The notes: generated from the sequence alone by a model not told the origin. 20,838 nt of DNA from Candidatus Neomicrothrix sp. UBA4742 (GCA_002403895.1 DHIQ01000116.1:1-20838), one strand, 5' to 3'. Counted from the stretch's first letter, positions 6,767 through 13,992 are shown. Numbers and translations are program-made.

Positions 6767-7975
6767 TCAGGCGATAACGGCGGACGACCGGAACTGGGCC
6801 AACTCCTCCGCCGTGAAACCGACCGCGACGAGGATCTCCTCGGTGTGCTGACCCAACCCGGGAACGGCACCGACTGGCGGCGTCCCCGAACCGTGGAACG
6901 TGACCGGGGTGGCCACGGCGCGATGGGCGGGCGCGCCGTCACCGGCCGGCACCTCGACGAACGCTCCGGCCGCGATGGCCTGCGGGTCGGTCAGCACCTC
7001 GGCCAGGGTGTTCACCGGGGCCCACCACACATCGTGGCGATCGAACAGCTCCATGAGCTCGTCGCGGGTGGTCGTGGCGAAGATGCCGTCGAGCACCTGG
7101 ACGAGTTCGGTGGCGTGGTGGCGCCGACCCCGGGCGCTCGAAAAGCGTTCGTCGTTCAACAAGTCCGTCCGATCGAGCGCGGCGCACAGCTTGGGCCACA
7201 GGCGGTCGGCCTCCACCCCGAGCAGCCAGAACCAGCGGCCGTCCCCGGCGGCGTAGCAGTTGCACATCGGGTTGAGCTCGTTGGTGCGCGGTTGAGCCGA
7301 GGTGTTCTTGCCAAAGCGCAGCTGGATGCCCAGATCCCACCCCAGGCCATAGATCCCGGTGCGCAGGAGGGAGGTCTCCACCAGCTGCCCCCGGCCGGTC
7401 CGCTCCCGGTCGAGCAGTGCGGCCAGGACGCCCGCCACCGTGGTCATTCCGGTGATGTGATCTCCCATGCCGGCCCGGATGCCGGGGGGCGCAGCGCCGT
7501 CGGGGGCCATGGTGGCGGCAATGCCGGACCGAGCCCAGAAGGCGCCGACGTCGTAGCCAGCCCGGCCAACCTCAGGCCCCCGGAGCCCGTACCCGCTCAC
7601 GCTGGCGTAGACGAGGCGGGGGAACTCGGCCAGCACGGCGTCGGGCCCCAGGCCGAGCCGTTCGACCGCGTCGGGCCGAAGGTTGGTTAGGAACACATCG
7701 GCGTCGGCCAGGAGGCGGCGCACGATGGCGGCGCCGGCCGGGGTGGCCAGGTCGATGACCACACTGCGCTTGCCCCGATTGTCGAGATCGAACGGTGGCG
7801 ACTCGGTCTGACCGTGGCCCGCCAGCAGCTTGAACAGGCGGCGCATGGGGTCGCCCAGCGGGGTCTCGACCTTCACTACGTCGGCACCCCAGTCCGCCAG
7901 GATCCCCCCGGCCCCCGGTCCTGCCACCCACATCCCCAACTCGATCACCCGGTAGTCGTGCAGCACGGGCGTCAC
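6767..7975 (-). CDS. CaiB/BaiF class III CoA transferase family protein
   Basis: Moves CoA between an acyl-CoA donor and a carboxylic acid acceptor through aspartyl-CoA intermediates in the cytoplasm. From a GTG at 7975 the protein has 402 residues. It shows the family opening RVIELGMWVAGPGAGGILADWGADVVKVE (9-37), GDPMR, NRGKRSVVIDL (66-76), DVFLTNLRP (93-101), and the catalytic aspartate in AGYDVGAFWARSG (D142). The C-terminal domain has RDELMELFDRHDVWWAPVNTLAEV with the usual PxxGQHTEEIL ending. The open frame extends to 8005, but the extra ten residues are not family-like and overlap the start of the divergent gene. Only 17 nt separate its start codon from that gene's ATG, so at least one promoter lies in the other's coding sequence. 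Substrate unknown. Confidence 0.9.
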   Translation of the reverse strand: MTPVLHDYRVIELGMWVAGPGAGGILADWGADVVKVETPLGDPMRRLFKLLAGHGQTESPPFDLDNRGKRSVVIDLATPAGAAIVRRLLADADVFLTNLRPDAVERLGLGPDAVLAEFPRLVYASVSGYGLRGPEVGRAGYDVGAFWARSGIAATMAPDGAAPPGIRAGMGDHITGMTTVAGVLAALLDRERTGRGQLVETSLLRTGIYGLGWDLGIQLRFGKNTSAQPRTNELNPMCNCYAAGDGRWFWLLGVEADRLWPKLCAALDRTDLLNDERFSSARGRRHHATELVQVLDGIFATTTRDELMELFDRHDVWWAPVNTLAEVLTDPQAIAAGAFVEVPAGDGAPAHRAVATPVTFHGSGTPPVGAVPGLGQHTEEILVAVGFTAEELAQFRSSAVIA

Positions 7976-7977
7976 CG

Positions 7978-7983
7978 TAGACT
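7978..7983 (+). promoter_or_regulatory. Candidate -10 box (TAGACT) for the ABC1-family gene
   Basis: TAGACT matches the actinobacterial TANNNT pattern and ends 9 nt before the ATG at 7993. That predicts a transcript with almost no leader and agrees with the absence of a Shine-Dalgarno. It overlaps the first codon of the opposite CoA transferase gene. Confidence 0.35.
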
Positions 7984-7992
7984 TCCGCCACC

Positions 7993-9666
7993 ATGACCGC
8001 TTCACCCGGGTCGGCTCCCCGCTCCTCGCCCGACGGCCTCAGGAACCGGGCTCGCTCCACCGGCAGCGCCGGCGCACCCCCGCCGAACTTCCCCAGCGAC
8101 CTCGCCATCGGCTCGTTCAGCAACGACGCTCCATGGCTGGTGGAACCCGACCGCATGAGTTGGCGCCGGTCGATCAACGCCGTGCGATGGGTGGTGCGCA
8201 GCCAGATCCCCGAGCTCACCCGTCCCCGCCGCCTGCCCTCGGGCACCCGCATCGTCCGGGTGGTGCGCCACCTCGGGCTGGCCGTCGGGCTGTGGGCCGT
8301 CGGAGCCCGGCGCCAGGGCGGCGCCCGGTCGCGCGCCGACATCTCCCGGCGCCTGCGCATCGCCGCCGAACACCTCGGGCCCACCTACATCAAGCTCGGC
8401 CAGATCATCTCCAGCGGCGAAGGGCTCTTCCCCGAGGAGTTGGTCACCGAGTTCAAGCGATGCCGCGACCAGGTGCCGCCCGAGCCGTGGGACCAGGTGC
8501 GTCACGTCATCGAGACCGAGCTTGGTCGGCCACTCGACGCGGTGTTCGCCCACGTCGACCGCACCCCACTCGCCGCCGCGTCGATCGCCCAGGTGCACGC
8601 CGCCACCCTCATCACGGGCGAGCGGGTCGTGGTCAAGGTCCAGCGGCCGTCAGTGGCCCGTCTGGTCCACGCCGATCTCAAGGTCATGGCCTGGCTCGCC
8701 CCCTTTCTCGTGGGGCGCATCCCGGTCGCCGCGCTGGCCAACCCGCCGGCGCTGGTCGAGCTGTTCGCCGAGACCATCACCGAGGAGCTCGACTTCCGAC
8801 TCGAGGCGCAGAACATGTTGGACGTGGCTCGCTCGTTCCACGACCTCGGCCAACGCGGCTACGTGATCCCTCGGCCCCATCCCGAGCTGGTGACCCCGCG
8901 GGTGCTGGTCATGGAACGCCTCGACGGGTTCGCCTTCGACGACGTGGCCGGCATGGTCGACGCGGGAGTCGACACCGAGGAGGTCGTGCGCATCGGCATG
9001 ATCGGGTTCATGGAGGGCGCCATGATCCACGGGATCTTCCACGGCGACCTCCACGGCGGGAACCTGTTCGTCCTGCCCGACGGCCGGGTGGCACTGCTCG
9101 ACTTCGGCATCATCGGGCGCATGGACGAGACCAAACGGCGGGCCTTCCTGCGCCTGTTGATCACGGCCACCATGAACGATGTGAAGGGCCAACTGGCCGC
9201 CCTGCGCGATCTCGGCGCCCTGCCCCCCGACACCGATCTGGACGCGGTGATCCGCGACCTGAACCTCGACGGCCCGCCCCTCGATCCCACCCAGCTCACG
9301 CCCGACGAGATGATCGCGGAGATCCAAAAAGTGGTGAAGGCGCTGCTCGGCTACGGCGCCCGGCTGCCCAAGGAGCTCATGCTGTTCGTCAAGAACATGG
9401 TGTTCCTCGACGGGGCCATCGCGTCACTGGCGCCCGACCTCGACCTGTTCGGCGAGATCGCCAAGCTCTCGATGTACTTCGCCGAGACCCACGGTGAGCA
9501 GATCGCCGAGGAGGTCGGCCTCGACCCCGATGCTTACGAACTCGACCTCCGAGGGGTGAAGGGCTCGTTCGGCGTAGACCCGGGCACCGAGCGACTGACC
9601 TACCGCGAGCTGCAGGAACGCCGTGAGCTGATCCGCAGCCGCTTCCAGAACCGCGAGGTCAGCTAG
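7993..9666 (+). CDS. ABC1/AarF/UbiB-family atypical kinase-like protein
   Basis: Member of the ancient ABC1 (ADCK/UbiB) family, linked to isoprenoid-quinone or lipid homeostasis by ATPase activity. The 557-residue protein has the family-specific KxGQ motif KLGQ (134-137), the Ala-rich nucleotide loop LAAASIAQVHAA (193-204), VVVKVQRP (212-219), the EELDFRLEAQN motif (264-274), the catalytic-loop equivalent FHGDLHGGNLF (349-359) and the metal-binding DFG (370-372). The ordinary family form is HGDPHPGN; both prolines are replaced here. The first about 50 residues are Pro/Ser-rich and low in complexity. An alternative start at ATG 8155 has GGTGG upstream. No hydrophobic C-terminal hairpin, common in UbiB proteins, is present, so membrane attachment would be peripheral. 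No quinone genes are adjacent, so the role is open. Confidence 0.88.
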   Translation: MTASPGSAPRSSPDGLRNRARSTGSAGAPPPNFPSDLAIGSFSNDAPWLVEPDRMSWRRSINAVRWVVRSQIPELTRPRRLPSGTRIVRVVRHLGLAVGLWAVGARRQGGARSRADISRRLRIAAEHLGPTYIKLGQIISSGEGLFPEELVTEFKRCRDQVPPEPWDQVRHVIETELGRPLDAVFAHVDRTPLAAASIAQVHAATLITGERVVVKVQRPSVARLVHADLKVMAWLAPFLVGRIPVAALANPPALVELFAETITEELDFRLEAQNMLDVARSFHDLGQRGYVIPRPHPELVTPRVLVMERLDGFAFDDVAGMVDAGVDTEEVVRIGMIGFMEGAMIHGIFHGDLHGGNLFVLPDGRVALLDFGIIGRMDETKRRAFLRLLITATMNDVKGQLAALRDLGALPPDTDLDAVIRDLNLDGPPLDPTQLTPDEMIAEIQKVVKALLGYGARLPKELMLFVKNMVFLDGAIASLAPDLDLFGEIAKLSMYFAETHGEQIAEEVGLDPDAYELDLRGVKGSFGVDPGTERLTYRELQERRELIRSRFQNREVS

Positions 9667-9704
9667 CAGCCAGACTGGCGGAAGGGCGGCCCGACGACCG
9701 CGGG

Positions 9705-9710
9705 TAGCGT
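9705..9710 (+). promoter_or_regulatory. Leaderless-type -10 box (TAGCGT) for nucS
   Basis: TAGCGT ends exactly 6 nt before the nucS ATG (9717). This is the spacing expected if transcription starts at the A of ATG. No Shine-Dalgarno is visible. The same TAGCGT-6 nt-ATG layout precedes the WS/DGAT gene at 13987. Confidence 0.55.
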
Positions 9711-9716
9711 CGAGAG

Positions 9717-10376
9717 ATGCGCCTGGTGATCGCTCGCTGCTCGGTGGACTATGCCGGTCGGCTGACCGCCCACCTGCCCCTGGCGGTGCGCCTCATCATG
9801 GTCAAGGCCGACGGCTGCGTGGCGATCCATGCCGACGGCGGCGCCTACAAGCCGTTGAACTGGATGAACGCTCCCAACACGGTCGAGGAGCTCGAGGACC
9901 GGTGGGTGGTCTCCAGCCCCAAGGGCGAGACCCTGACGATTCTCATCGAGGAGGTGCTGCACGACAGCGCCCACGAGCTCGGCGTCGACCCCGGGCTACA
10001 GAAGGACGGCGTCGAGGCCCACCTCCAGGAATTGCTGGCGGCCAACCCGACGACGATCGCCGAAGGGCTAAGCCTGGTGCGGAGGGAGTACCCCACCGCG
10101 ATCGGGCCGGTGGATCTGCTGTGCCGCGACGCCGACGGCTCCGCGGTGGCGGTCGAGGTCAAGCGCCGGGGCGAGATCGACGGCGTCGAGCAACTCACCC
10201 GCTACCTGGATCGCCTCAATCTCGACCCGCTCCTGCGGCCGGTTCGAGGCATCTACGTCGCCCAGGTCATCAAGCCGCAGGCCCGCACCTTGGCCACCGA
10301 CCGGGGCATCGGTTGCGTCGAGATCGACTACGACGAGCTGCGGGGCATCGAGTCCGACGAGCTCCGCCTGTTCTAA
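9717..10376 (+). CDS. nucS: EndoMS/NucS mismatch-specific endonuclease
   Basis: Cleaves both strands at mismatched base pairs; in actinobacteria that lack MutS/MutL it provides the non-canonical mismatch repair pathway. The 219-residue protein starts [21 protein letters not shown], as in other NucS proteins. The N-terminal beta-rich dimer/DNA-binding domain includes [12 protein letters not shown] (40-51, with W49). The C-terminal nuclease domain shows the RecB-like core GPVDLLC (D133), VAVEVKRRG (E147, K149) and QLTRYL (Q159-L164). It ends with SDELRLF, the extreme C-terminal motif used in this family for sliding-clamp contact. Length and all catalytic residues are normal. It begins 50 nt after the ABC1-family gene but appears to have its own leaderless promoter. 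NucS supports an actinobacterial or archaeal origin; surrounding genes make it actinobacterial. Confidence 0.96.
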   Translation: MRLVIARCSVDYAGRLTAHLPLAVRLIMVKADGCVAIHADGGAYKPLNWMNAPNTVEELEDRWVVSSPKGETLTILIEEVLHDSAHELGVDPGLQKDGVEAHLQELLAANPTTIAEGLSLVRREYPTAIGPVDLLCRDADGSAVAVEVKRRGEIDGVEQLTRYLDRLNLDPLLRPVRGIYVAQVIKPQARTLATDRGIGCVEIDYDELRGIESDELRLF

Positions 10377-10406
10377 GCGCTCCTTCCTGACAGACTGAGC
10401 CGACAG

Positions 10407-10427
10407 GCAGGTCCGGTCACGGCCTGC
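10407..10427 (+). terminator. Small hairpin between nucS and the SDR gene, possible terminator
   Basis: GCAGG-T-CCG pairs with CGG-CCTGC around a GTCA loop (8 bp, one bulge). It lies 31 nt after the nucS stop and 15 nt before the SDR start. No T-run follows; it could equally be a 5' leader structure of the SDR message. Confidence 0.3.
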
Positions 10428-10442
10428 AACTCGGGGGTCGAG

Positions 10443-11342
10443 ATGGAACTCAGGACCGGACAGGTCGCGGTCGTCACCGGCGCCGCTGGCGGAATTGGTC
10501 TGGCGCTCGCCGACCGCTTCGCCGCTGCCGGGCTCAACGTGGTGCTCGCCGACGTGGACGCGGCGGCGCTGGCCCAGGCGGCTGAGCAGGTCGGGGCACG
10601 CGGAGTCGAGACGCTCGAGGTGCTGTGCGACGTAAGCGACGAACCGGCCGTGCAGGCGTTGGCCGCCGCCGCCGTTGAGCGCTTCGGGACCGCCCACGTG
10701 GTGTGCAACAACGCTGGCGTCATGAGTTCGGCCGACCCCTGGAACGGCCCACTCTCCACCTGGCAGTGGGTGATGGGGGTGAACCTGTGGGGCGTCGTCC
10801 ATGGGGTGCGGGCGTTCCTGCCCATCCTCACCGCCCAGGGCGAGGGCCACATCGTGAACACCGCGTCGATCGCCGGCCTCATGCCTGGGTTCGGTGCGTC
10901 GTACGACGCCACCAAGCACGCCGTCGTCGCCCTCACCGAGGACCTCTACCGGGAGACGCAGATGAGCGCGTCAGGGGTGGGGGTGAGCGTGCTGTGCCCC
11001 GGATGGGTTCGCACCGGCATCCTCGACGCCGGGCGCAACTGGCCCACCGATCAGGGCGAGGCCCCCGCCGCGGCCGACGGCAGCGAGATCATGCTCAAGT
11101 ACGTGCGCCGGGCCATTGACGAGGGCACCACGCCGGCGGCGGTGGCTGACCTGGTGGCTGATGCCGTGGTGGGTGATCGCTTCTGGGTGTTCCCCCATCC
11201 GGAATTCGTCGAATTGGCCATCCAGCGGTGGCACGAGATCGCTGAGGGTCAGCAGCCGGCGCTGTTCCGCGACACACCGGGGATGCCACCCACGGAGGAG
11301 ATCATCGCCGAGGTCCTGGCCAGCCTCGAGCCCGAAGCCTGA
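10443..11342 (+). CDS. Classical short-chain dehydrogenase/reductase
   Basis: NAD(P)-dependent oxidoreductase of the classical SDR type. The 299-residue protein has the nucleotide-binding TGAAGGIG (12-19), an acidic residue after strand 2 (VLADVD, 34-39) that favours NAD(H), the CNNAG motif (88-92), and the catalytic triad S142 (TASIAG), Y154 and K158 (YDATK). The PGW segment (LCPGWVRTGI) follows. After the Rossmann core it carries an extra C-terminal region of about 60 residues (FWVFPHPEFVELAIQRW and onward), typical of steroid/alcohol-type SDRs in actinobacteria. The start ATG has GGGGG 5 nt upstream. It lies between nucS and a small GYD-like gene. Substrate cannot be assigned. Confidence 0.88.
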   Translation: MELRTGQVAVVTGAAGGIGLALADRFAAAGLNVVLADVDAAALAQAAEQVGARGVETLEVLCDVSDEPAVQALAAAAVERFGTAHVVCNNAGVMSSADPWNGPLSTWQWVMGVNLWGVVHGVRAFLPILTAQGEGHIVNTASIAGLMPGFGASYDATKHAVVALTEDLYRETQMSASGVGVSVLCPGWVRTGILDAGRNWPTDQGEAPAAADGSEIMLKYVRRAIDEGTTPAAVADLVADAVVGDRFWVFPHPEFVELAIQRWHEIAEGQQPALFRDTPGMPPTEEIIAEVLASLEPEA

Positions 11343-11397
11343 TCAGCACGCGGCCACCCGGCGTCATCCGGTAGATACAAGCCGCCTCGCAGCAGGG

Positions 11398-11413
11398 GTC
11401 TCGTCGACGAGAC
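11398..11413. promoter_or_regulatory. 16-bp perfect palindrome, candidate operator
   Basis: GTCTCGTCGACGAGAC is a perfect 16-bp palindrome in the 212-bp gap before the GYD-like gene. It lies about 38 bp upstream of a possible -10 (TAGGTT, 11451-11456). This shape fits a dimeric repressor or activator site. No regulator gene is nearby; function is inferred. Confidence 0.4.
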
Positions 11414-11450
11414 GAGCATCGCCCCCTAGCGAGTTTCGGGATACCCCGTG

Positions 11451-11456
11451 TAGGTT
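11451..11456 (+). promoter_or_regulatory. Possible -10 box (TAGGTT) for the GYD-like gene
   Basis: TAGGTT fits TANNNT and lies 98 bp upstream of the ATG at 11555, implying a leader of about 90 nt. No convincing -35 is present at 17 bp. Weak evidence, noted because this gene, unlike its neighbours, has a strong Shine-Dalgarno (GGAGGA, 11546-11551) and therefore needs a leader. Confidence 0.25.
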
Positions 11457-11554
11457 GGCACCGCGAGAGCCGGTGGAATGGTACTCGCCCCACCCGACGA
11501 CCAAAGGGTCGCGAACCATCCGGCTCGGAGTCGCCCGAACGCTACGGAGGAATC

Positions 11555-11869
11555 ATGAGCCACCTACAACTCTCACGCACGAGGCCGATCCAAGAGGCGT
11601 GGCAGGACCTTACCGACGAGCAGAACGACGCTCAGACCACGGCCATCTACGCGGTCATCGGCGAGCACGGCGGGGACGTGAAGGTCGTCAGCTTCTCGCC
11701 GAGCGAACTCGCCTTGACCTCGGTCATCGAGTACCCGGATGAGCAGTCGGCGAAACTCAGTATGGCCGGAATCCTGGCGCTCGGAACTCTCGAGTTCGTC
11801 TCGATCGAAGCGCTGTGGGACGTCGTGGAGTGGGTCGGGATGGTCCGCGCCGCCAACGCCAAGGCCTGA
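11555..11869 (+). CDS. Small protein resembling a GYD domain
   Basis: This 104-residue protein is preceded by a strong ribosome site, GGAGGA, 3 nt before the ATG, so translation is likely. The middle part (about 30-88) fits the alternating pattern of GYD-domain proteins (ferredoxin-like fold): GEHGGDVKVVSFSPSE, VIEYPDEQSAK, and GILALGTLEFVSIEAL. The name-giving G-E-Y-D turn is replaced by S-E-L-A, so the match is remote. The first 28 residues are polar and rich in Asp/Gln/Thr. There is no signal peptide or membrane segment. GYD proteins are small, usually unassigned and often near stress or metabolic genes. It stands alone, with the IS6 relic and a convergent operon downstream. Function unknown. 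Confidence 0.65.
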   Translation: MSHLQLSRTRPIQEAWQDLTDEQNDAQTTAIYAVIGEHGGDVKVVSFSPSELALTSVIEYPDEQSAKLSMAGILALGTLEFVSIEALWDVVEWVGMVRAANAKA

Positions 11870-11905
11870 CACCGCCTCGAGAAAGCCGCGCAACTCGTCG
11901 CGGTC

Positions 11906-12061
11906 GACCGTCACTCGGGCGGTCCGGTCGGTCTTCAGCCCGCGCATCGGCCGCAGCCGGGCCTTGAGCCGGCAGTGGTCGCACTCGACGCGGTTGTCGC
12001 ATACTGCCCGGTGTTGTGGAACCACGTCGGGCAACAACTCCTCGATGACCCATGGTGGAAC
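11906..12061 (-). pseudogene. Remnant of an IS6-family transposase (C-terminal catalytic part, frameshifted)
   Basis: Translating the minus strand gives WVIEELLPDVV, then NRVECDHCRLKARLRPMRG and LKTDRTARV. In IS6-family (IS240-type DDE) transposases this segment reads like NNRVEADHGRLKARLRPMRGLKTDRTA, and its glutamate (NRVE) is the third DDE residue. Between VV and NRVE the main frame is nonsense. The neighbouring frame (12018-11998) reads HNTGQYA, which is what the family has there, so two compensating single-base indels have occurred. Only about 50 of the usual about 230 residues remain; the N-terminal part with the two catalytic aspartates is gone, and similarity fades before 11906. An open frame runs past it to 11573 but is antisense to the GYD-like gene. 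It fills the convergent gap between that gene and the MaoC gene. Confidence 0.8.
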
Positions 12062-12071
12062 CCGACAGGGA

Positions 12072-12926
12072 TCAGGCGAAGGTGCAGCGGCCGGCGTCGA
12101 GGACGACGCGGCCGTCTCCGCCGGTCGTCTGGAAGACGGCGGCGTCGCCATCCACCCATATGTTGATGGTCAGCGCCTCACCGGGGAACACCGGCGACGA
12201 GAAGCGACCCTCCATCGACCGGAACCGGGCGGGGTCCCCCTCGCACAGCGCGTGCAGCAGCGCCCGACCGGTGAACCCGTAGGTGCATAGCCCGTGGAGG
12301 ATGGGGCGGTCGAATCCACCCATGGCGGCGAAAGCCGGATCGGAATGCAGCGGGTTGCGGTCGCCTGACAGCCGGTAGATCAGTGCCTGGTCCGACCGGG
12401 TCTGGAACGTGAGCGTGCGATCCGCTTCCCGTGCCGGCGGCACGTTCTGCGGGCCCGACACACCACGGTCACCACCGAAGCCACCCTCACCTCGGATGAA
12501 GGCCGAGGAGCGGTTGGTGAAGAGCTTCTCGCCGGTGGCGACGTCAGTAGACAGGGACTCGGTCACGATCAGGGCGCCCTTGCCCTTGTCGTAGATCCCC
12601 ACGATCTCGCCGACCGTGCTCACCGTGCCTTCCACCGGGATGGGCCCGAACAGCTCGATGGCCTGCTCGCCGTGCACCAGCATGGCCGGGTTGAACGAGC
12701 CGATGTTGGCCATGGCGCCGAAGCCACCCACCCCGAGGACCACGGCCATGGTGGGAAGCACCTTCTGTGCGGTGTCGGCCGTGTTCTCGGTGGTGAAACC
12801 GAGCTCGGTCAGGGGATCGACGGCGCCGGCGCCCACGCCGAGGGCGTAGATGAGGGCGTCCTTCGACGTCCAACTGTGCTCGTGCGGCTCGCTCGTGGAA
12901 CCGACCGCGTCGGGGTTGATGGGCAT
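12072..12926 (-). CDS. MaoC-like (R)-specific enoyl-CoA hydratase, double hot-dog (hydratase 2 type)
   Basis: Hydrates trans-2-enoyl-CoA to (3R)-hydroxyacyl-CoA. The 284-residue protein has two hot-dog halves. The N-terminal half (about 15-145) includes YALGVGAGAVDPLTELGF, VLPTMAVVLG and NPAMLVHGEQAIELFGPIPVEG, as in the substrate-accommodating half of eukaryotic-type hydratase 2. The C-terminal half carries the hydratase 2 motif YRLSGDRNPLHSDPAFAAMGGFDRPILHGL (184-213) with the catalytic D189 and H194, then FSSPVFPGEALT. The ATG at 12926 is chosen because GAGGAA lies just upstream and the protein then starts at the conserved region; a longer frame to 13010 would overlap the SDR gene. It follows the SDR stop by 7 nt on the same strand. 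The SDR plus this hydratase match the first two parts of peroxisomal multifunctional enzyme 2. Confidence 0.92.
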   Translation of the reverse strand: MPINPDAVGSTSEPHEHSWTSKDALIYALGVGAGAVDPLTELGFTTENTADTAQKVLPTMAVVLGVGGFGAMANIGSFNPAMLVHGEQAIELFGPIPVEGTVSTVGEIVGIYDKGKGALIVTESLSTDVATGEKLFTNRSSAFIRGEGGFGGDRGVSGPQNVPPAREADRTLTFQTRSDQALIYRLSGDRNPLHSDPAFAAMGGFDRPILHGLCTYGFTGRALLHALCEGDPARFRSMEGRFSSPVFPGEALTINIWVDGDAAVFQTTGGDGRVVLDAGRCTFA

Positions 12927-12933
12927 CAGTTCC

Positions 12934-13839
12934 TCAATCCTTCTTGTCGTAGCCGGACATGTCGGCGTTGGGACGGGCGGCCGCCAGGAGTTGCTCGACC
13001 ATGGGGCCATACAACGTCGGATCGTCGACCGGCTCGACGGTGGGGCCGCGGTGCCAGCCCTCCGAGATCGACAGGGCCCGCCCCGAGATGTCGAACACCC
13101 GCCCGGTCACGGCGGCCGATTCAGAGCTGGCCAGCCAGGTCACAATGGGGGCGATCCAGCGCGGCGCCATCTGCTCCTTGGTTTTCTCCGACGCCTGCCC
13201 CATGCCCAGGCCCTCGGTCATGCGGGTCAGGGCGGCCGGGGCAATGGCGTTGACGGTCACGCCGTAGCGGGCCAGTTCCATGGCGGCGATGACGGTGAAC
13301 GCGGCGATGCCAGCCTTGGCGGCCCCGTAGTTGGTTTGGCCCACGTTGCCATAGATACCCGACGGCGAGCTGGTGTTGATGATGCGACCGTCCACCGCGT
13401 CGCCCGCTTTGGACCGCTCCCGCCAATGAGCGGCGGCGAAATGGGACGGCCCGGCCGTGCCCTTGAGGTGGACCTTGATCACCGCGTCCCACTCGGCCTC
13501 GGTCATGTTCGTCAGCATGCGATCGCGCAGGATCCCGGCGTTGTTGATGAGCACATCGACCCGGCCGAAGGCATCGATGGCTTGAGCGATGAGGCCCTCG
13601 GCCCCATCCCAGCCGGAGATGTCATGGGTGTTGGCCACCGCCTCGCCCCCCGCCGCCACGATCTCATCAACCACCTGCTGGGCCGGCCCGGCCTCAGCCC
13701 CCTCGCCGTCCATCGAGCCGCCCAGGTCGTTGACCACGAGCTTGGCGCCCTGCGCGGCCAGCATGAGCGAGTGCTCCCGACCGATCCCGCGGCCAGCACC
13801 GGTGACAATGCACACGCGTCCTTCACACAACCCGACCAT
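12934..13839 (-). CDS. SDR resembling (3R)-hydroxyacyl-CoA dehydrogenase of multifunctional enzyme 2 (HSD17B4-like)
   Basis: NAD-dependent SDR expected to oxidise (3R)-hydroxyacyl-CoA to 3-ketoacyl-CoA. The 301-residue protein has TGAGRGIGREH (13-23), VVNDLGGSMDGEG (35-47; this acidic loop after strand 2 is a hallmark of the peroxisomal MFE-2 dehydrogenase), NNAGILRDRM (99-108), the catalytic serine near TSSPSGIYG (156-164), Y171 and K175 in NYGAAKAG, and NAIAPAALTRMT. A strong ribosome site AGGAGG lies 8 nt before the ATG. The next gene, 7 nt downstream, is a hydratase 2. In animals and fungi these two activities are one fused polypeptide, and here they form a two-gene operon. Actinobacteria use similar pairs for sterol side-chain or branched fatty acid degradation; the actual substrate is not shown. 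Confidence 0.92.
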   Translation of the reverse strand: MVGLCEGRVCIVTGAGRGIGREHSLMLAAQGAKLVVNDLGGSMDGEGAEAGPAQQVVDEIVAAGGEAVANTHDISGWDGAEGLIAQAIDAFGRVDVLINNAGILRDRMLTNMTEAEWDAVIKVHLKGTAGPSHFAAAHWRERSKAGDAVDGRIINTSSPSGIYGNVGQTNYGAAKAGIAAFTVIAAMELARYGVTVNAIAPAALTRMTEGLGMGQASEKTKEQMAPRWIAPIVTWLASSESAAVTGRVFDISGRALSISEGWHRGPTVEPVDDPTLYGPMVEQLLAAARPNADMSGYDKKD

Positions 13840-13865
13840 CGGTCGAACCTCCTGTCGTTGCTGGT

Positions 13866-13884
13866 GTACCCACTCGTCGGGTAC
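13866..13884. promoter_or_regulatory. Inverted repeat GTACCC-N7-GGGTAC upstream of the SDR/MaoC operon
   Basis: Perfect 6-bp arms with a 7-bp spacer, 27 bp upstream of the SDR start and about 115 bp upstream of the WS/DGAT start. It is positioned to act as an operator for the leftward operon, or as a hairpin in its leader. No regulator gene is adjacent; role inferred. Confidence 0.4.
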
Positions 13885-13986
13885 GAGGGGATCTTGTCAC
13901 CTTTGCCCCCGCGGTGAGAACGCCGGTGGGCCAGGGACCCTGTCGGGCCGCCGGGGCCCGCCCGGGCAGGAGGTCCGGGTTCGTCG

Positions 13987-13992
13987 TAGCGT
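13987..13992 (+). promoter_or_regulatory. Leaderless-type -10 box (TAGCGT) for the WS/DGAT gene
   Basis: TAGCGT ends exactly 6 nt before the ATG at 13999, as at nucS (9705-9710). No Shine-Dalgarno is visible between the box and the ATG, which is what a leaderless message predicts. Confidence 0.55.

Noticed and set aside
6374..7690. Plus-strand open frame across the STAS and CoA transferase genes
   Set aside because: Runs antisense through two genes and their gap; low-complexity translation.
8133..9497. 454-codon plus-strand frame inside the ABC1-family gene
   Set aside because: Arg/Pro/His-rich out-of-frame translation of a clearly conserved gene.
11573..12151. 192-codon minus-strand open frame covering the IS6 relic, as an intact gene
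   Set aside because: Only the middle resembles transposase, with visible internal frameshifts; the rest is antisense to the GYD-like gene and overlaps the MaoC end.
12927..13010. N-terminal extension of the MaoC protein
   Set aside because: Would overlap the SDR gene end; residues are not hydratase-like and a good ribosome site precedes 12926.
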